Source of the DNA: Setophaga petechia
Taxonomy: Eukaryota > Chordata > Aves > Passeriformes > Parulidae
DNA length: 64,000 nt
Assembly: GCA_024362935.1 (NCBI GenBank)
Contig: JANCRA010000019.1
Location: forward strand, 15,574,634 to 15,638,633
Direction of reading: 5' to 3'
Under the pieces are notes generated by a model. That model did no database searches. It saw only the letters and a program-made list of their open reading frames with translations, and was not told the origin of the DNA. This document shows positions 27,960-40,200 of this stretch, piece by piece (positions within the stretch are counted from its first letter, which is position 1; every line of letters begins with the position of its first letter). Both the position numbers and the translations under genes were made by a program.

Positions 27960-28373
27960 TCAAACATTGTATTTGATTTCCAAAGCCCCCTGGGCATCCC
28001 ATAATGTCTCCCTTCATCCTGGGTACGAAGCATTTATTGAACAATCTGCTTCGACTCTGGCTATCTTTTCGAAAGCACCCAAACATCATAACCATGGGAC
28101 CAGGTTTTCCTCCTCATCCGACAGCAACTTGTTCTTCTGCAGAGTGGCGGATGCCACGTCCGTAGGTTCGGCGATGATATGTTACCTTGTGAGCTCCTGC
28201 TCCCACGGTGGCTGCTCTATAGAGGGCTTCATTCCTGTGCCACTCATCTAAAAAGGGGGAGGATGTCTACAGAGCACACATTAATATGCGGCACATAACC
28301 ACGTCTCTGAATGCCAGCCTTCCATTCTTCATTAAACAAAATGGCTGGATTGCAGTGATTGTTTTCCCCTCCA

Positions 28374-28533
28374 CGCGCGCGCGCGCACAGGCACACACAC
28401 CACTCACGCAGGCACATACCCACACACCCCCCACACGCACTCTGGCTCTCTCTTTTTGTCCCTCATGCACACGCAATTCACACACTCACACACACACATA
28501 TATACACACACACAGACTCACACACACACACGT
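28374..28533. repeat. (CG)6 leading into an imperfect (CA)n tract
   Basis: A 13-base alternating CG run (28,374-28,386) is followed by about 145 bases of CA-rich repeat with C, T and TATA interruptions, ending near CACACGTAGCGTG. Alternating purine-pyrimidine sequence with a CG core has high Z-DNA potential. The arginine/valine- and threonine/histidine-rich frames on both strands here are artefacts of the repeat. Confidence 0.9.
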
Positions 28534-28726
28534 AGCGTGTCACTGTTGGTGCAGCGAGTTACGTGTGAAAAGTTATCTGCGGCATGCGTGACACGCAAGG
28601 AGATTCCTGCCAACGTCAGGGCCCTTTTTTGCCATGCAGCAACAAGTGGCAGAATCAATGGTTGTACAGTTATTCAGCAATGTAATTCATTTCACTGGCT
28701 TTGGCTCCCAGCCAGATCCGCCATCT

Positions 28727-28753
28727 GTCTCTTGCTCTCCCTCTCTCTCTCTC
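28727..28753. repeat. (CT)n tract
   Basis: About 27 bases are C/T with a regular CT core. GA/CT repeats near CpG islands are often GAGA-type promoter elements, but here that is only positional inference. Confidence 0.85.
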
Positions 28754-29199
28754 GCCTGAATTTGTCCTACATTTCGTAATGTTACGTGCTTGCCATCCTT
28801 ATTCTATGTCAGAGGTACAGCACGAGCCTCACCCCCGTTCCGACGTGGAGTTCTGTGAGTTCGGTGGCACTTTGGATATTCCACTCCAGTGCCATAGGAA
28901 GAAAAGGGTAAGGAAAGAACAGAGGGGTAGCTGCAAAGAGAATGGTGCTCTTCTATCTGAAAGCCAGTGCCTCCGCTTTTTATTTAAGGCATTGATATGG
29001 ATCTGTCTCACATGGGAACTTTTCCTGCTTCGTTAGAGTATCTTCGTTTTCTTTATTGGATGCTGGCACTGTACGCCACTGCATAGCTCCGTGGAATGCC
29101 TGCTGTTGGATACTTGCAGATCCCTGCCACCAAGCAACCTCCTGCATTGGAAATCGGGTGACTACTCCAGGATCTTATGCGTGCTTGCTGTTTGAAGCT

Positions 29200-29632
29200 G
29201 CAGAAAAGTGAATAATCAATTAAGTATTGATTTCTTGTAAGATTTGGTAAATTTCAAAGGCAAGACAAAGAGGATGGCTTAAGGAAAGCACTGCAGGGAC
29301 TTGGCGTAAATTAGACAACTAACAGCAGTGCAGAATAAAATAACACCTCAACTGAATATTTCCTTGGAAGAATTAGCACTAGCTATTGGAAGACGATGGT
29401 GGATTTAATCAAGACGGCAGGCACGCTTGAGTTTTAACCGTGAACCTGAAAGAGGAGCTAATTATAACCACCTTTTTATATGGAGCTAATTTGACTGAAT
29501 GGATGCAAATGTGCTTTATTTATGGATGAAGAAGCAAGCCTTACAGCATTGACTTTGGGATCATCGCATATGCTAAGCTTTACAGCTTCTCTAAAAGTCA
29601 AGCCTACAGTACATTTTTATTTACTGAGAAGG
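29200..29632 (+). other. Exon-like non-coding segment with short open frames (candidate 5' UTR exon)
   Basis: This stretch follows the CpG block and has a more even base composition than the spacer. It carries short AUG-initiated frames: a 13-codon frame starting near 29,395 and a 17-codon frame at 29,499-29,552. An octamer motif, ATGCAAAT, lies at 29,503-29,510. It ends at a donor-like GAGAAG|GTATTT with GT at 29,632-29,633. These traits suit a non-coding first exon with upstream open frames, but no splice acceptor or transcript evidence is visible and the gene is not recognised. It could equally be conserved downstream promoter sequence. Confidence 0.25.
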
Positions 29633-30289
29633 TATTTATATGTAAGCATAAGCTAGCCGTACAAAAGATTCATCAGAACAATGTACTGTGTGGCACTGAG
29701 GATCTAATTATAATTTTGCAGCATTTCATCTTTTCTCTAATTTGGTACTTTTCAACCCTCGATTGTGATGGGCTATAAATGGGACAATAAATGTATGATT
29801 TAAACTGTTGTGATTTTCACTGTATAGTTTATTAATCGTACTGTAGTTTTCTTAACGTGTTTTTGAATTATTCAGCAGTAATTTATAATGAAAGAAGCAG
29901 AAATGGTGGGGTGGTTTTAAATTCATTTATAATCTTCTCACAGATCTAAATGTACAGGTTCTACCAGCCGATGAGCTCTATAATTATGAAAGAATGTTAA
30001 AATTTTCAGATAAATGGGGCACTAACTTTAAAATGGGCACAATATTGTATAATCAGTAAAAGGAAGATTGTTATGTTTTGACTCTGTGGAGAATGGTCTT
30101 GGTTAGTTAACTCCTTCTATGCTGATAATGATAAGCAAATGTACTTTATATAAGAAAATAGGGGGGAATGTAATGCACTGGTTTGATGTTTTGTTAGTCT
30201 GAAACCTTAGCATATTTTTTTTCCATTTATTTCCATTTCTGTTACTTTTCTTTTCCCTATTTGCTTCTCTGGGTTTTGTCGAGGCTTTT

Positions 30290-30510
30290 TTTTGCTCCTG
30301 TCTTGCAATCTACATTCCCTGAGCAACCACAGGAACCAAGTTACATTAAGCTTCAACACAAAGACGATGTAAGAATAATGAATCCTCATTTGCATCGACA
30401 TTTGTATTCAGATTTGCCAGGCTATAAACTTGGCAGATCAAGCGGAATATTAAGTAGAGGCTTCCATGGTAAATTGCGACTCTTGCAATTGCTGAGTCGT
30501 TTTTCCTATT
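30290..30510 (+). other. Weak exon-like candidate after a polypyrimidine tract
   Basis: A T/C-rich run (30,284-30,317) leads to AG dinucleotides at CTGAG and CACAG, a plausible acceptor. An open frame then continues for about 60 codons to the TG repeat, with mixed residues rather than the repetitive ones usual in this window. Donor-like sites are GATGTAAG near 30,366 and ATGGTAAAT near 30,469. No protein family is recognised. A chance frame is the simpler explanation. Confidence 0.15.
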
Positions 30511-30514
30511 TTTT

Positions 30515-30592
30515 GCATGTGTGTGTCTGTACGTGTGTGCGTATGTGTGTGTTTGTGTGTGTGCATGTGTACATGTGTGTGCATGTGCATAT
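30515..30592. repeat. Imperfect (TG)n tract
   Basis: About 78 bases of TG repeat carry CA, TA and C interruptions. It has alternating purine-pyrimidine character and is in the opposite strand sense to the CA tract at 28.4 kb. It forms a cysteine/valine-rich artefact frame on the + strand. Confidence 0.92.
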
Positions 30593-32151
30593 CTGTAGTG
30601 CCAGGTGAAGTCTCATGACTACTTGGTTTCTGAGAAGCACATTGGCCCTCTTTCTCTTTCAGTATATGATGTCAGTTTATGCAAAGTGAAGCAGGAATAC
30701 TCAAGCAGTAAGCATTTTAGCTGAAGATACAGCGTGACATATGAATTAAGTATTCGCTTGCTTTTCTAGAGACTGTGTGAAAGAATTCCTTAAACAAATA
30801 GATAAACACTATTGCAAAATCACACAGATCTTTTGCATCAGCTGGAGGTTTGATTTCTCAACATGTAGAGCCCAAAGCAAAAACTCTGAGGTAGTGTTGA
30901 ACATACCTGCTGCATTATGCTGTTTTATTTGTGGTGGTGCTGCATGTGTGCATGTATGTTTCCATGAAAAGCTTTGGCCTTGGTGCACCTACCATCAGCT
31001 GCCCTTCACTTTGGTTTGGTTGGGCTGTCTCCAGCTTTACAGCATGTGCAAGAGCTAAGTTGGCCCTTCTTTTCCAGTGTTGGATATCAAACCTTTTCCT
31101 TCACTGATATTTGCTGAAGAAAAGGTGGTCCTACATAATCCATTTCCTCAAAAAAGAGGAAATCTCTGGATGAACGTCTTTCAGAATTAATAACTGCAAA
31201 AATTGAGCATTTACCTTATAATTCTCCTGTTTAACTTTGTATTATTGAAAGTAATTTATTTCAGAAGCAGTGAAAAAATGCTCAGTCAACAAGTGTTAAA
31301 GATGTTTCAAGACTCACTTTTGCTATCCATAGATTTTCAAGTATTTCAACAAAGATTTTATGAGTGTCACTGAATTAGGCAATGCAGGAAAAGATCAGGC
31401 ATGCACAAAATACTTCCAATCTCTTCTTTTTGTATGCATCCCCTTCCTACCACTTCTATAACTACAGACCTAGCAAGAATGTCACTACAGTCCACAGTGT
31501 GGGTTTTCACAGTTTATGGTTAGCTTGCATGTTAAAAATGTACAATTATAGAAAAAAATCCTGGAACTTGTTCCAGTCCTTTCTAAACAAGTTAAAGGAC
31601 TTATTTTAAAAACTTTATCGGTTGATGGTCATTTAGCTAATCCATTGAAAAGCAAGTGCAATGCAATGACTGAACCTGTTGTAAACAATGTTATGCTGTA
31701 TAAGTATTGGCTAAAATTTCAGCTGAGAAAGCTGTATCAGCTTTGTTTTCTATAAAAATACACAAAACCCTAATACTGTTTGGATTTACTTTAATTTTGC
31801 TTTTACACTGTAATGGGATAATTGATCATGCAGGAAATGGTCTGTTACAATGCAGTGCTCACTGAAGGAGGAAGATGATGCTCTTTTCACATAGAATAGC
31901 AACTTGTGGCAATCAAAGGCAACCATGCATCATTACTTGTTTGCTATTTTGAGAAGTTTCATAACTATATTCTTTTATTATGAGAGAAAACATGGTATAT
32001 GGTGTTCCCTTCCTTTGAAAGACTATTCTGAGCTACATTTCCAAAATGGTGTTTAAGGTAGAAGGGAAAGGTAGAACTTGCAAGGTATGTTTCATACTTT
32101 GCTTCCTTATGCATATCATCTTGATGAAATTATATTAAACTTTGTCGTTTG

Positions 32152-32167
32152 GGTTCATATATGAACC
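32152..32167. repeat. Perfect 16-bp palindrome
   Basis: GGTTCATATATGAACC equals its own reverse complement. Nothing around it suggests a transposon end. AT-centred palindromes of this size can bind dimeric factors, but none is implied specifically. Confidence 0.9.
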
Positions 32168-35100
32168 AACAACTAATTGTTTTGAAAATTTACCCTAAAA
32201 GAGCTAAAAAAGTGTCTTTTTCTGAGAAAGGAAAAACAATATCTCAGTAGCTTTCATAAAAAATAAAATAAAATTTGAAAAATTTGAAAATATATCTAAG
32301 TTCCAAATTTATAAGGAATAACAGATTAATAGATCACAATGTTTTTTAGAGAGGTATTCGCAATTGTCATTCACTAAGTGAATCCTTTGAAAAATTAATG
32401 CCTTTGGGGGTTTCTTTGTCCCCATTAAAAATTTCCCAATTTATTGTTCCTTGACTGTAGAACCCAAAGAAAGAAGAGAAGAATGAAAAGTACTTTAGAC
32501 TCAGAAAAAATTATCATATTCACTGACAAAAAGATAAAAACACCTGGAAAAAAAAAGGAAGGTGTGAGTCTAATATTTCCTGTGAGAAACTCCAATCTGT
32601 TGTCTGGCTTTTTATGTGTACAGTGTTGTTGAGTAAAATACTAGAGTGCTACATATTTTAAAAAAGTAGTATGTGATGTATATTCGCCACCACTGGACAG
32701 AGTGATGGCAGGCAGTCAGTGCAGGCATAGCATGTGGATGGAAAGCTCAAGGCCTGTCACAGTATTTCAGTTTAGCTTATCGTGTTGCTAAAGAATTTCA
32801 GATTTCAACAATACAGAGCTCACTACATATAGCAAGGGTCAGATCTGCTGGCCCATAGCATTTAAAGGGAAGCTATAATTTTTTACCATTAGTCTCTGAT
32901 CAAAGATCTTTTTGTGTAACCTACAGTTGTGATGAATATCACGCAAGTGTTGTATTTCTTACTGGCAGCTTGGTTGTCTGTTTCTCTCATTGGTGTGGAC
33001 TTATCTTGGGACTGAACTGTAAGTTTTCTGCATCTGCAGGAATGTAGTTTCTTAAATAGCATTTTTCAGATTACTTTGTGCATGAAACAGCATTTTGAAC
33101 TTGGAGATTTTAACTTTTTCTTATAGCCAGTTTCTCTTATATAGCCAGTAAAACATTTCCACTTCAAGTTTCTGGTTTTTGGTTAAGACAGAAATTACTT
33201 TAAAAATGAGTCAATAGGTATATATGCAAACCAGAGCATAGAAGAACAGACTGAGACTCAGAAGTGGCTTTTGTGCTTTCTTTTTATAAATGATGAGAGT
33301 TAAATCTTTCTTTCCAAGGTGAAACACCTGTTCTCCTGCTTTATGGTTCGTTCAGCGGTCTGTCTTTTGAGACACCAAATCTGTAATCTCTGTGCACATT
33401 TCAGTAATTTACAACTAAAATTTGAATACTTTGTGCAAGATTTTCTAGTTTTGCTAAAGACTTTGGTGCAAACATTTAATCCACTAAAATGTGCTGAATG
33501 CCCTACTTTGGCATCCAATAAAAAGTTCATGCTTTCCTTAATAAAATAATTATGCTTTCAGTATCACCAGCTTTCACATGGCAAACCTTTTAATTAAATT
33601 GCCAGAACTGAGTTATCTTTTTTCAATTTCAAGTTGTCCTTCAATTACTAGAGACAAAATTTTAAAGACCATAAATATTGTTAGATAAGGAATAAACTGG
33701 ATATGCACAAAATTCCCTCAGACCTGAGACCCTTTTTTGTGGTTTGTTACTTATTGAATCCTCTATCAAATCACACTGGAACCCAATAATTTGTGTTTAT
33801 ATAGGATCTAGCATAATAATATTTCAGATCTGATCAGTATCATAACATAAATAATCCTAGAAATGCATAGTTTTAGACAACAGACAAGCTTTCCAAGGTG
33901 GCTGTTTATTCGCATAATCAACACTGTCTCATTTAGCTTAGTGGTTACTGCTTTTGGCAAAATTCTGTGGTCATTAACTGTGCTTTAAATTTCATTGGGA
34001 ATTTTGCTTAATGAGAACAGATTTTGATGCAAGGTCAGCTCTCTGAAAACCATACCAACCCACACTTCACAGTGAGTCATAGAACAAGCAGCATGGAAAT
34101 CACTTCACTCTGCACTGAATTTGGCCAGTTCTAGGGTTGAATTCAACATTTTGGTAACAAAACTCACCAACTGAGCACAGGGGAAGGCTGAGGAAAGGAG
34201 AATCTAATTTTTGAACTTAGGTCATTACAGTCCATAAGTTAGAAAAAGGAGAAGCTTCTGTGCAATGGAGGAACAATACTGGATGTTGATAAAACAAGTG
34301 CAAGGAGATGGGAATTGAAACAGTATTTTTACTGTTAACCTAATGTCCATCGTTAAAAGAAAGAACAAGATGCAGAACACAAATTCCAGTCATTACAACT
34401 TGCAATGTATAAGTACCAGTATCTTCTGGATTCATAATTTACATTGGAACCTGCGATGAATCGTGGCACATAGAAGTGGTCCTAGGCTGCAGAAGATAAA
34501 TCTAATGACACATCAGCTATTACTAATTTAGGGCTGTCTGCTTCTGCTCTCAGTAATGAAAGTGGGAGGTTTTATGAGAACTACACTGGAAGTTTTATTT
34601 GGGCTTGTTCACAATACTCTGAAGTTATTTTTGCTGTACTATGCCACAGCCATAAACACTGGATAGGGCATTTTAAATATCTGAAGTATTCTGGAGCCAT
34701 ATTCAATTTAATGTTTTTCCATCCTAACCTAAGCGTTTTCTTAATAGTAGTTAGCATAGAAGTTGATCCCTGCAGTTTAGAAAAGTATTTGATTTTTCTT
34801 TTTAAAAATTGAAGTTTTTGCATATGAATTGTCTAGATAACAAATCTAATTTCCTCTAAAGCACTTAAAAAATATAAATAAAATGCTGCAAAATAGAGGT
34901 TAAAAAGGATCCAGCTATAAAATGTGTCTTCTTCATCTTACATTTTTCAAATTCAAATTAGATTTTCCTTGCATTTGTGTCCCAGGAAACCAGTAAATTC
35001 CCCCCTGAAAATCCTTGCGACCAGAATGGTCCTAGTGAATGTTCAAGCCACAGCAAAAACATGGGGATGAGCTGATATCCCACTGATGCCTTTCAGACTC

Positions 35101-37190
35101 TTCTTGACAATTAACACTCCCAGTACACCAAAAGATAGAGGCGCAGAATATGTTCAAGCTGTTGGTCAGAAATCTGAGTCTGAGGGGAGAAGGAGAAAAG
35201 TGAAGCAGGGTAGACCTACACATGTTGTTGCATCATAGAAAATGAAGTGGAGAATCCTAGCAAAAAGAAAATTTCCCCATAGTCCACTTACAACTTCAAC
35301 TGTAAGTTGCACTTAGATAACACAGGTAGAAGGAGACAGCAGTCTTTTAGGAAAGTATTATGAAAATGCAAGACAATAGAGAGCTTTACAGTATAGGAAA
35401 TAATTATTTACATTATTAAGTAGTGCAACTATTTTAGAAAGAAAAAACACAAAGTGCTTCCTTGAATCAACAACTGACTCTTTTACTCTGTTTCCACAGC
35501 TTCACAAATTTTCTCAGTACTACTTTGTATTGCACTTTCAGCAATATTCTGTATGATTTTTAAGCTCCAACCATCAAAATTGTTTTCCATTTCTCATACA
35601 TACTACTTCGACAGCCCTTCTCCTTATACTTAATGACTAGTGCTGTCTGGACGACCCGCTGAAAGTGTTTCAGAGTTTCTCAGCAGGATGAAAGTTAAAA
35701 ACAGAAAGAAGTTGTAATCTTCTTGATTATTTGCAGGAGATCACAAATTGAGGGAGAAGGTTATCTTGTTCTCAATAAAAATGAAGGATTGGGGGAAAAA
35801 AATTGCTTAGCATCCTGTGGGGGATTTTAACAAGTCACCCGCTAGTTTTATCTCAGTTATGGATTCCAATCTTTTGTTCAGTCATTTTTTTCCAAATGAG
35901 TCTAAGTTCTTGTGCTTCTTATTTCTTGCATTTTCTTTCCAATTTATGTTTTAATCTATTTCTACAGCAGGACACTTCCAGATGTTTCATTTTGTGAAGT
36001 GTTAAGCATCTTAAGCATATGCAGATCCTCTGACCTGAGCACTACATAGGCTCTGCTTAGAATACCTTAGTACTTTTTGAAGACTCAGGTAGCATGTTCC
36101 ATATAATTAAAAACAGAGTACAATGGTGGTTATTCCTGAGTTTTGCTTTTATTTGCATTTTGCATTAAAGCAAAAATAAACTCCTAAATGAGCTAAATCC
36201 AAGATTTTCAGTCTGGCCAGATATTTGAAATTTTTTTTTTAAGATTGGTGGTATCCATTTAAAAGAGTCATGACTGACAGCACTTTCAAAAATCAGGCCT
36301 CTGTCCAGCTGTTGAAAATGGCAGTTGCCAAACTTTAACTTGCCTTTTGAAAATAGCAACTTCAGTCAATGCTGCAATTTAAACTTCATGTCTTATTTCT
36401 TTAAAAAAACAAACAATCACTCATGCTGAATTTATCTAATCCAAAAAGAAAAAAATCCCCGGAACCTTAAACTGGCTATAATGTTCATTTTGCAGTAACT
36501 ATATATTGATGTGCAATTGCAATGAAGATTTCTACTACTCAGGCTGTTAATATTGTAGGAAATGCAATGCAGAGAAATGTAGCAGAGACAGTTCTTATTC
36601 CTACCCCTGAAAGGGCAATACTAGAGAGAGCTGGCTTCAGCAGTGTTATAGCCAATACAAAAAGGGAGGAGTTTCTTCAATTCAAAAGAAGAAAAAATAT
36701 TATCTTTTTATCATCAAATCATTTAGAAAAGAAACCACAGGTGGGAATCCTGAAAGCTTACATGAGTCAGAAAGGTCAAAAACCAATTTCTGACTTGTTG
36801 AAGACACCCTCCTGGTTCTTTGAAGTGTGATTTTTTTTTTCTGCTGGTATTCTTGGCCAGCCAGGCACCTTATTAGACAGTCAGACTGCTTCATGTGACT
36901 ATTCTAAAGACTGTGTTGGCTTCTTATTTGCAGCGCTATCTAGTTTAAGGCTTTATCTGTGAAGGTTATTTGGCTTGTATTTGGTGGTATCTCTCAGCCC
37001 TAAGATTTGCAACTTACAAGCACACCAACCTCTGTAGATCTTCAAAATATGGTGGGAAATCCTATAATTTATTTTAATGAAGGTGCTCACTCACTGAAGA
37101 AAAAAAATACCAAATAACATTTTAGAGTAGGGACATGCTTTTGAATGTCTAAGCGCATAATATGACATGGCCATAATAGTATACTTGCAA

Positions 37191-37240
37191 AACTGTTAAT
37201 AATTGCTAAGTCAAAAACTGTTAATAACTGCTAAGTCAAA
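37191..37240. repeat. 25-bp tandem duplication
   Basis: Two adjacent 25-base units at 37,191-37,215 and 37,216-37,240 differ at a single position (AATTG against AACTG). The near identity implies a recent local duplication, probably by replication slippage. Confidence 0.92.
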
Positions 37241-40200
37241 CAAATATTTCTAAATAATGCATCTACTCTAAGCATTAATTTTTTTATTGCATCTCCAAGA
37301 ATTTCTCTCTCAAAATATGTAGCATTGTAAGTAAAGCAAATGGAAAGAAAAGATTAAGAATAGATAAGGGGGGAAATAATTTGATACCCGGCCACTTGAT
37401 AGCAGTCACACTTCCCATGTCAAATGGCATAGATTTTTATTCGGAAAAATTACTTTTTGGAAGGAACTGGGGGGAGGGGCAGAATAAAAATTTGTTTATT
37501 ACCAGTAACAGTCCTGATACTTCACTTAAATTCCTTACCAAAAATGGAGAAAATAAAAAACTAAATTTAAAAAAATTGTAAAAGTACCACAAAGGTAAAA
37601 TCTCCTGATTTTTTTTTTTAGATACATTCATGATTTTAGCAACATATCTCTGTAACTTCTGTAGGAATCTGTAGCATTTAATAGCAAACAGGACTGGGGG
37701 AACATTCAGTAGTAGACAAGAGTGAGTCCCGAAAGACAGCTTGTATTTTTGATTTAGAAACAACCTTCCTTTTATCTAGACCTGACTGAATCAAGCTATT
37801 TTTCTTACTTGAATAACCTTTTCTGAGATCCACCTTTATCTTGAAGCAGGACTACACCATTTGTAAAGGGGTGAAATACCTGATTACAGTTTCTAGTTTA
37901 GATTTCCTTTATATAAAACATTAGGGATCTGTCCTTATTTATAGTTCTTATTTCATTAAAATTTTATCTTGAACATTAAGATTTTAGTACTCTTACTCTA
38001 GAGTACTAGTAACAACAAGTTTAGTATGAGCCAGTATGTTGTTGTTTGCTTAGAAAAGGAGGTAGGACATGTTGACCAGAAGTTGCTGTTGTATCAATTG
38101 CAAATGACCTAGTGAAACTTGGAGGAAAAATACACACAAACTACTTTCCCCAAGAGGAAAAAAAATAAAGAAAGAAAACCAAAACCTACTGGATTTCAGC
38201 TGAAGGTTTGCAAATCATTGTGTGAAATACTAACCTTTCATCGCACTCGACAGATCCTAGTATGTGACAGCATGAATCTTCTAATCAAGCTGCTTAAAAC
38301 CCTCAGGCCATGGCTTGACAACACAGTAAATCTTACTTCAGAGCTCTTGATCTAGGACTGGAAATGCCACAGCCACGTGATGCAAAGCACTCATTTGGTA
38401 CACGATCATTACTATGTCATTACTATGTTTGTACTAGCAACCTTTTGTTGGATCAGGTGTCATTTTTCCTCCTACAGGTGACTTGAAACCCCTACAAGAG
38501 AAGAAAAATTATATAAATGCTATACTATATCCTTTGAGCAATTCAGCAGTAATGCAATGGCATATTGATATTGAAACAAAATCAAGTTGGTATCCGATAG
38601 TGCAAAAATCTAGTCTAAGTGGAGATAGAAATTGCAACCAGAAAAAAAAAATTCCTGTGCAAGGGTATTCCAAAATATATGAAATGGCTAGAAGCACTGA
38701 AAAGTCATATATTGAAGACTCATCCTAAAATTTGTTATTTGTTCTACCTAATGGAGCTTCCTAAAATTTTGAGTCTACAAGTTCTACAACATAGGGCTCA
38801 GTACTAGTAATATGAGTAAGATTATGCAGTTTGAGATCCTAAAAATGCTGTCCTTTGCCATATGTAGGATAAAAGTTTGGGTGTTAGTTTTTTGGGGTTA
38901 TTTTTTTTCATTTGCTACCAGATGTTGACCAGAAAGTTGGAAGGGTTGACATCCTCCCACAGTAAGCTCTCACTGGTTTTCACTGCCAATGTTTTCAAGA
39001 TAATAATCAAAATTTATAACAACAATTGTCCCTGACTGTGCTTAATAGTAAAACAAGATGGAAAGAACATTTTCAAGAACAAATTGTTCATTTGTATGCA
39101 AACTACTTGTCTTGAATTTTTCAAAAACCTCTTGCATTTGCCTTACGCCCACGCCAGACCAGTTCCAAACTATTAAGTTTCAGCACACTTAATTCTTATT
39201 GTTCCTGGCATGGCTTGTAGAAGAAAGGGATTCTGTGGAGATTTCAAATCTTCTTGTGTGCAGTGTAACAGTTGTTTACAACCTTGCTGAACTGTATCAG
39301 TTAACATCTTGCCTCATAAGAACATGCTTGGTACTGCTATATTTTAAATACAATTTTACTCACTTTTTAAAATAAGGAAGGATTAACAGATGACCTAACA
39401 GTTATTAGTAGTCCAAACAATAAGGCTGCTTCTTATTTCATTGCAATTCTTACGTGCTAATTCATCATGATGCCAAGTAAGTTTACACTCGAAATTCAGG
39501 CATTCAAAGCAACTAAATAACTGTTCAAAGACTTTTGAATGTGAAGGTATTAGTCAAAACTGGAAGATATTCAAAGGCAAATTAAATCCAGAAAGTTACA
39601 ATTTTGAAAACAAGTTAGGTAAAAGATGTTAAAAGGAGAAGCTGAAGAAGCAATAAAATATGATTGGAATATATAGATTAAATAAAAATTTTGATACATT
39701 TTTTTGAGATTCTCAGGAGAAAATTGAGTTATGCCTGCTTTTGGTTTTGTTCATGATGATGGCAGGAAGAAAAGGAGTGTAAGTGATTAAGGTATTATTG
39801 TAATACTTTAAGAACTTGGATAATTTCCTGACAACTTTAAGCCTTAGGAAAAAAAAAGTAGCTGTAAATACCCATTTCTTAGCCACCATCGGCGCCATCA
39901 TACTTCTTAATAACAGAGTCTTGAATGAACCATAATTTTTCAAAACTTCTTCTCTAAGCAAAGCTTAGAGATTTCTTTACTTGGAAAAGAGAACGAAAAG
40001 GTTGGGGTATTTTTGGCATTGGTTTTATGTTTGGAATTTCATCTGGGTATCACCCAATGTGGCACTCAATCAAATCAAATGTGGCACTTACCTTACTGGT
40101 GTTTGAATGCCCTTGACTTTATGGAAGTGAGCTGGAAGTCCATTTCTCTGACTGTTGTGGAGAATCACAGCCAGCAGCCACAGTCATATTTTCCTGGCTA

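Larger units (their letters stand above)
27960..29200 (+). promoter_or_regulatory. CpG-dense block, candidate promoter of an unidentified gene
   Basis: Ten CpG dinucleotides lie within about 180 bases (28,026-28,206), and many more follow to about 29.1 kb, in a window that is otherwise CpG-poor. Such retention points to an unmethylated CpG island. Inside are a (CG)6 core running into CA repeats, a (CT)n tract and a TATTTAAG TATA-like box at 28,981-28,988. There is also a donor-like GGGTAAGG (GT at 28,908-28,909). Open frames cross the block in several phases, none with a recognised domain. Orientation is inferred as + because exon-like sequence with donor-like sites follows on that side. The gene could not be identified and may be a long non-coding RNA. 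Confidence 0.45.

Noticed and set aside
28267..29036. Open frames of about 100 codons on both strands across the CpG block
   Set aside because: They mostly translate CA, CG and CT repeats; phases conflict and none has a recognisable domain.
36522..36830. 102-codon open frame, + strand
   Set aside because: No motif, no exon signals, composition like the AT-rich spacer; treated as chance.
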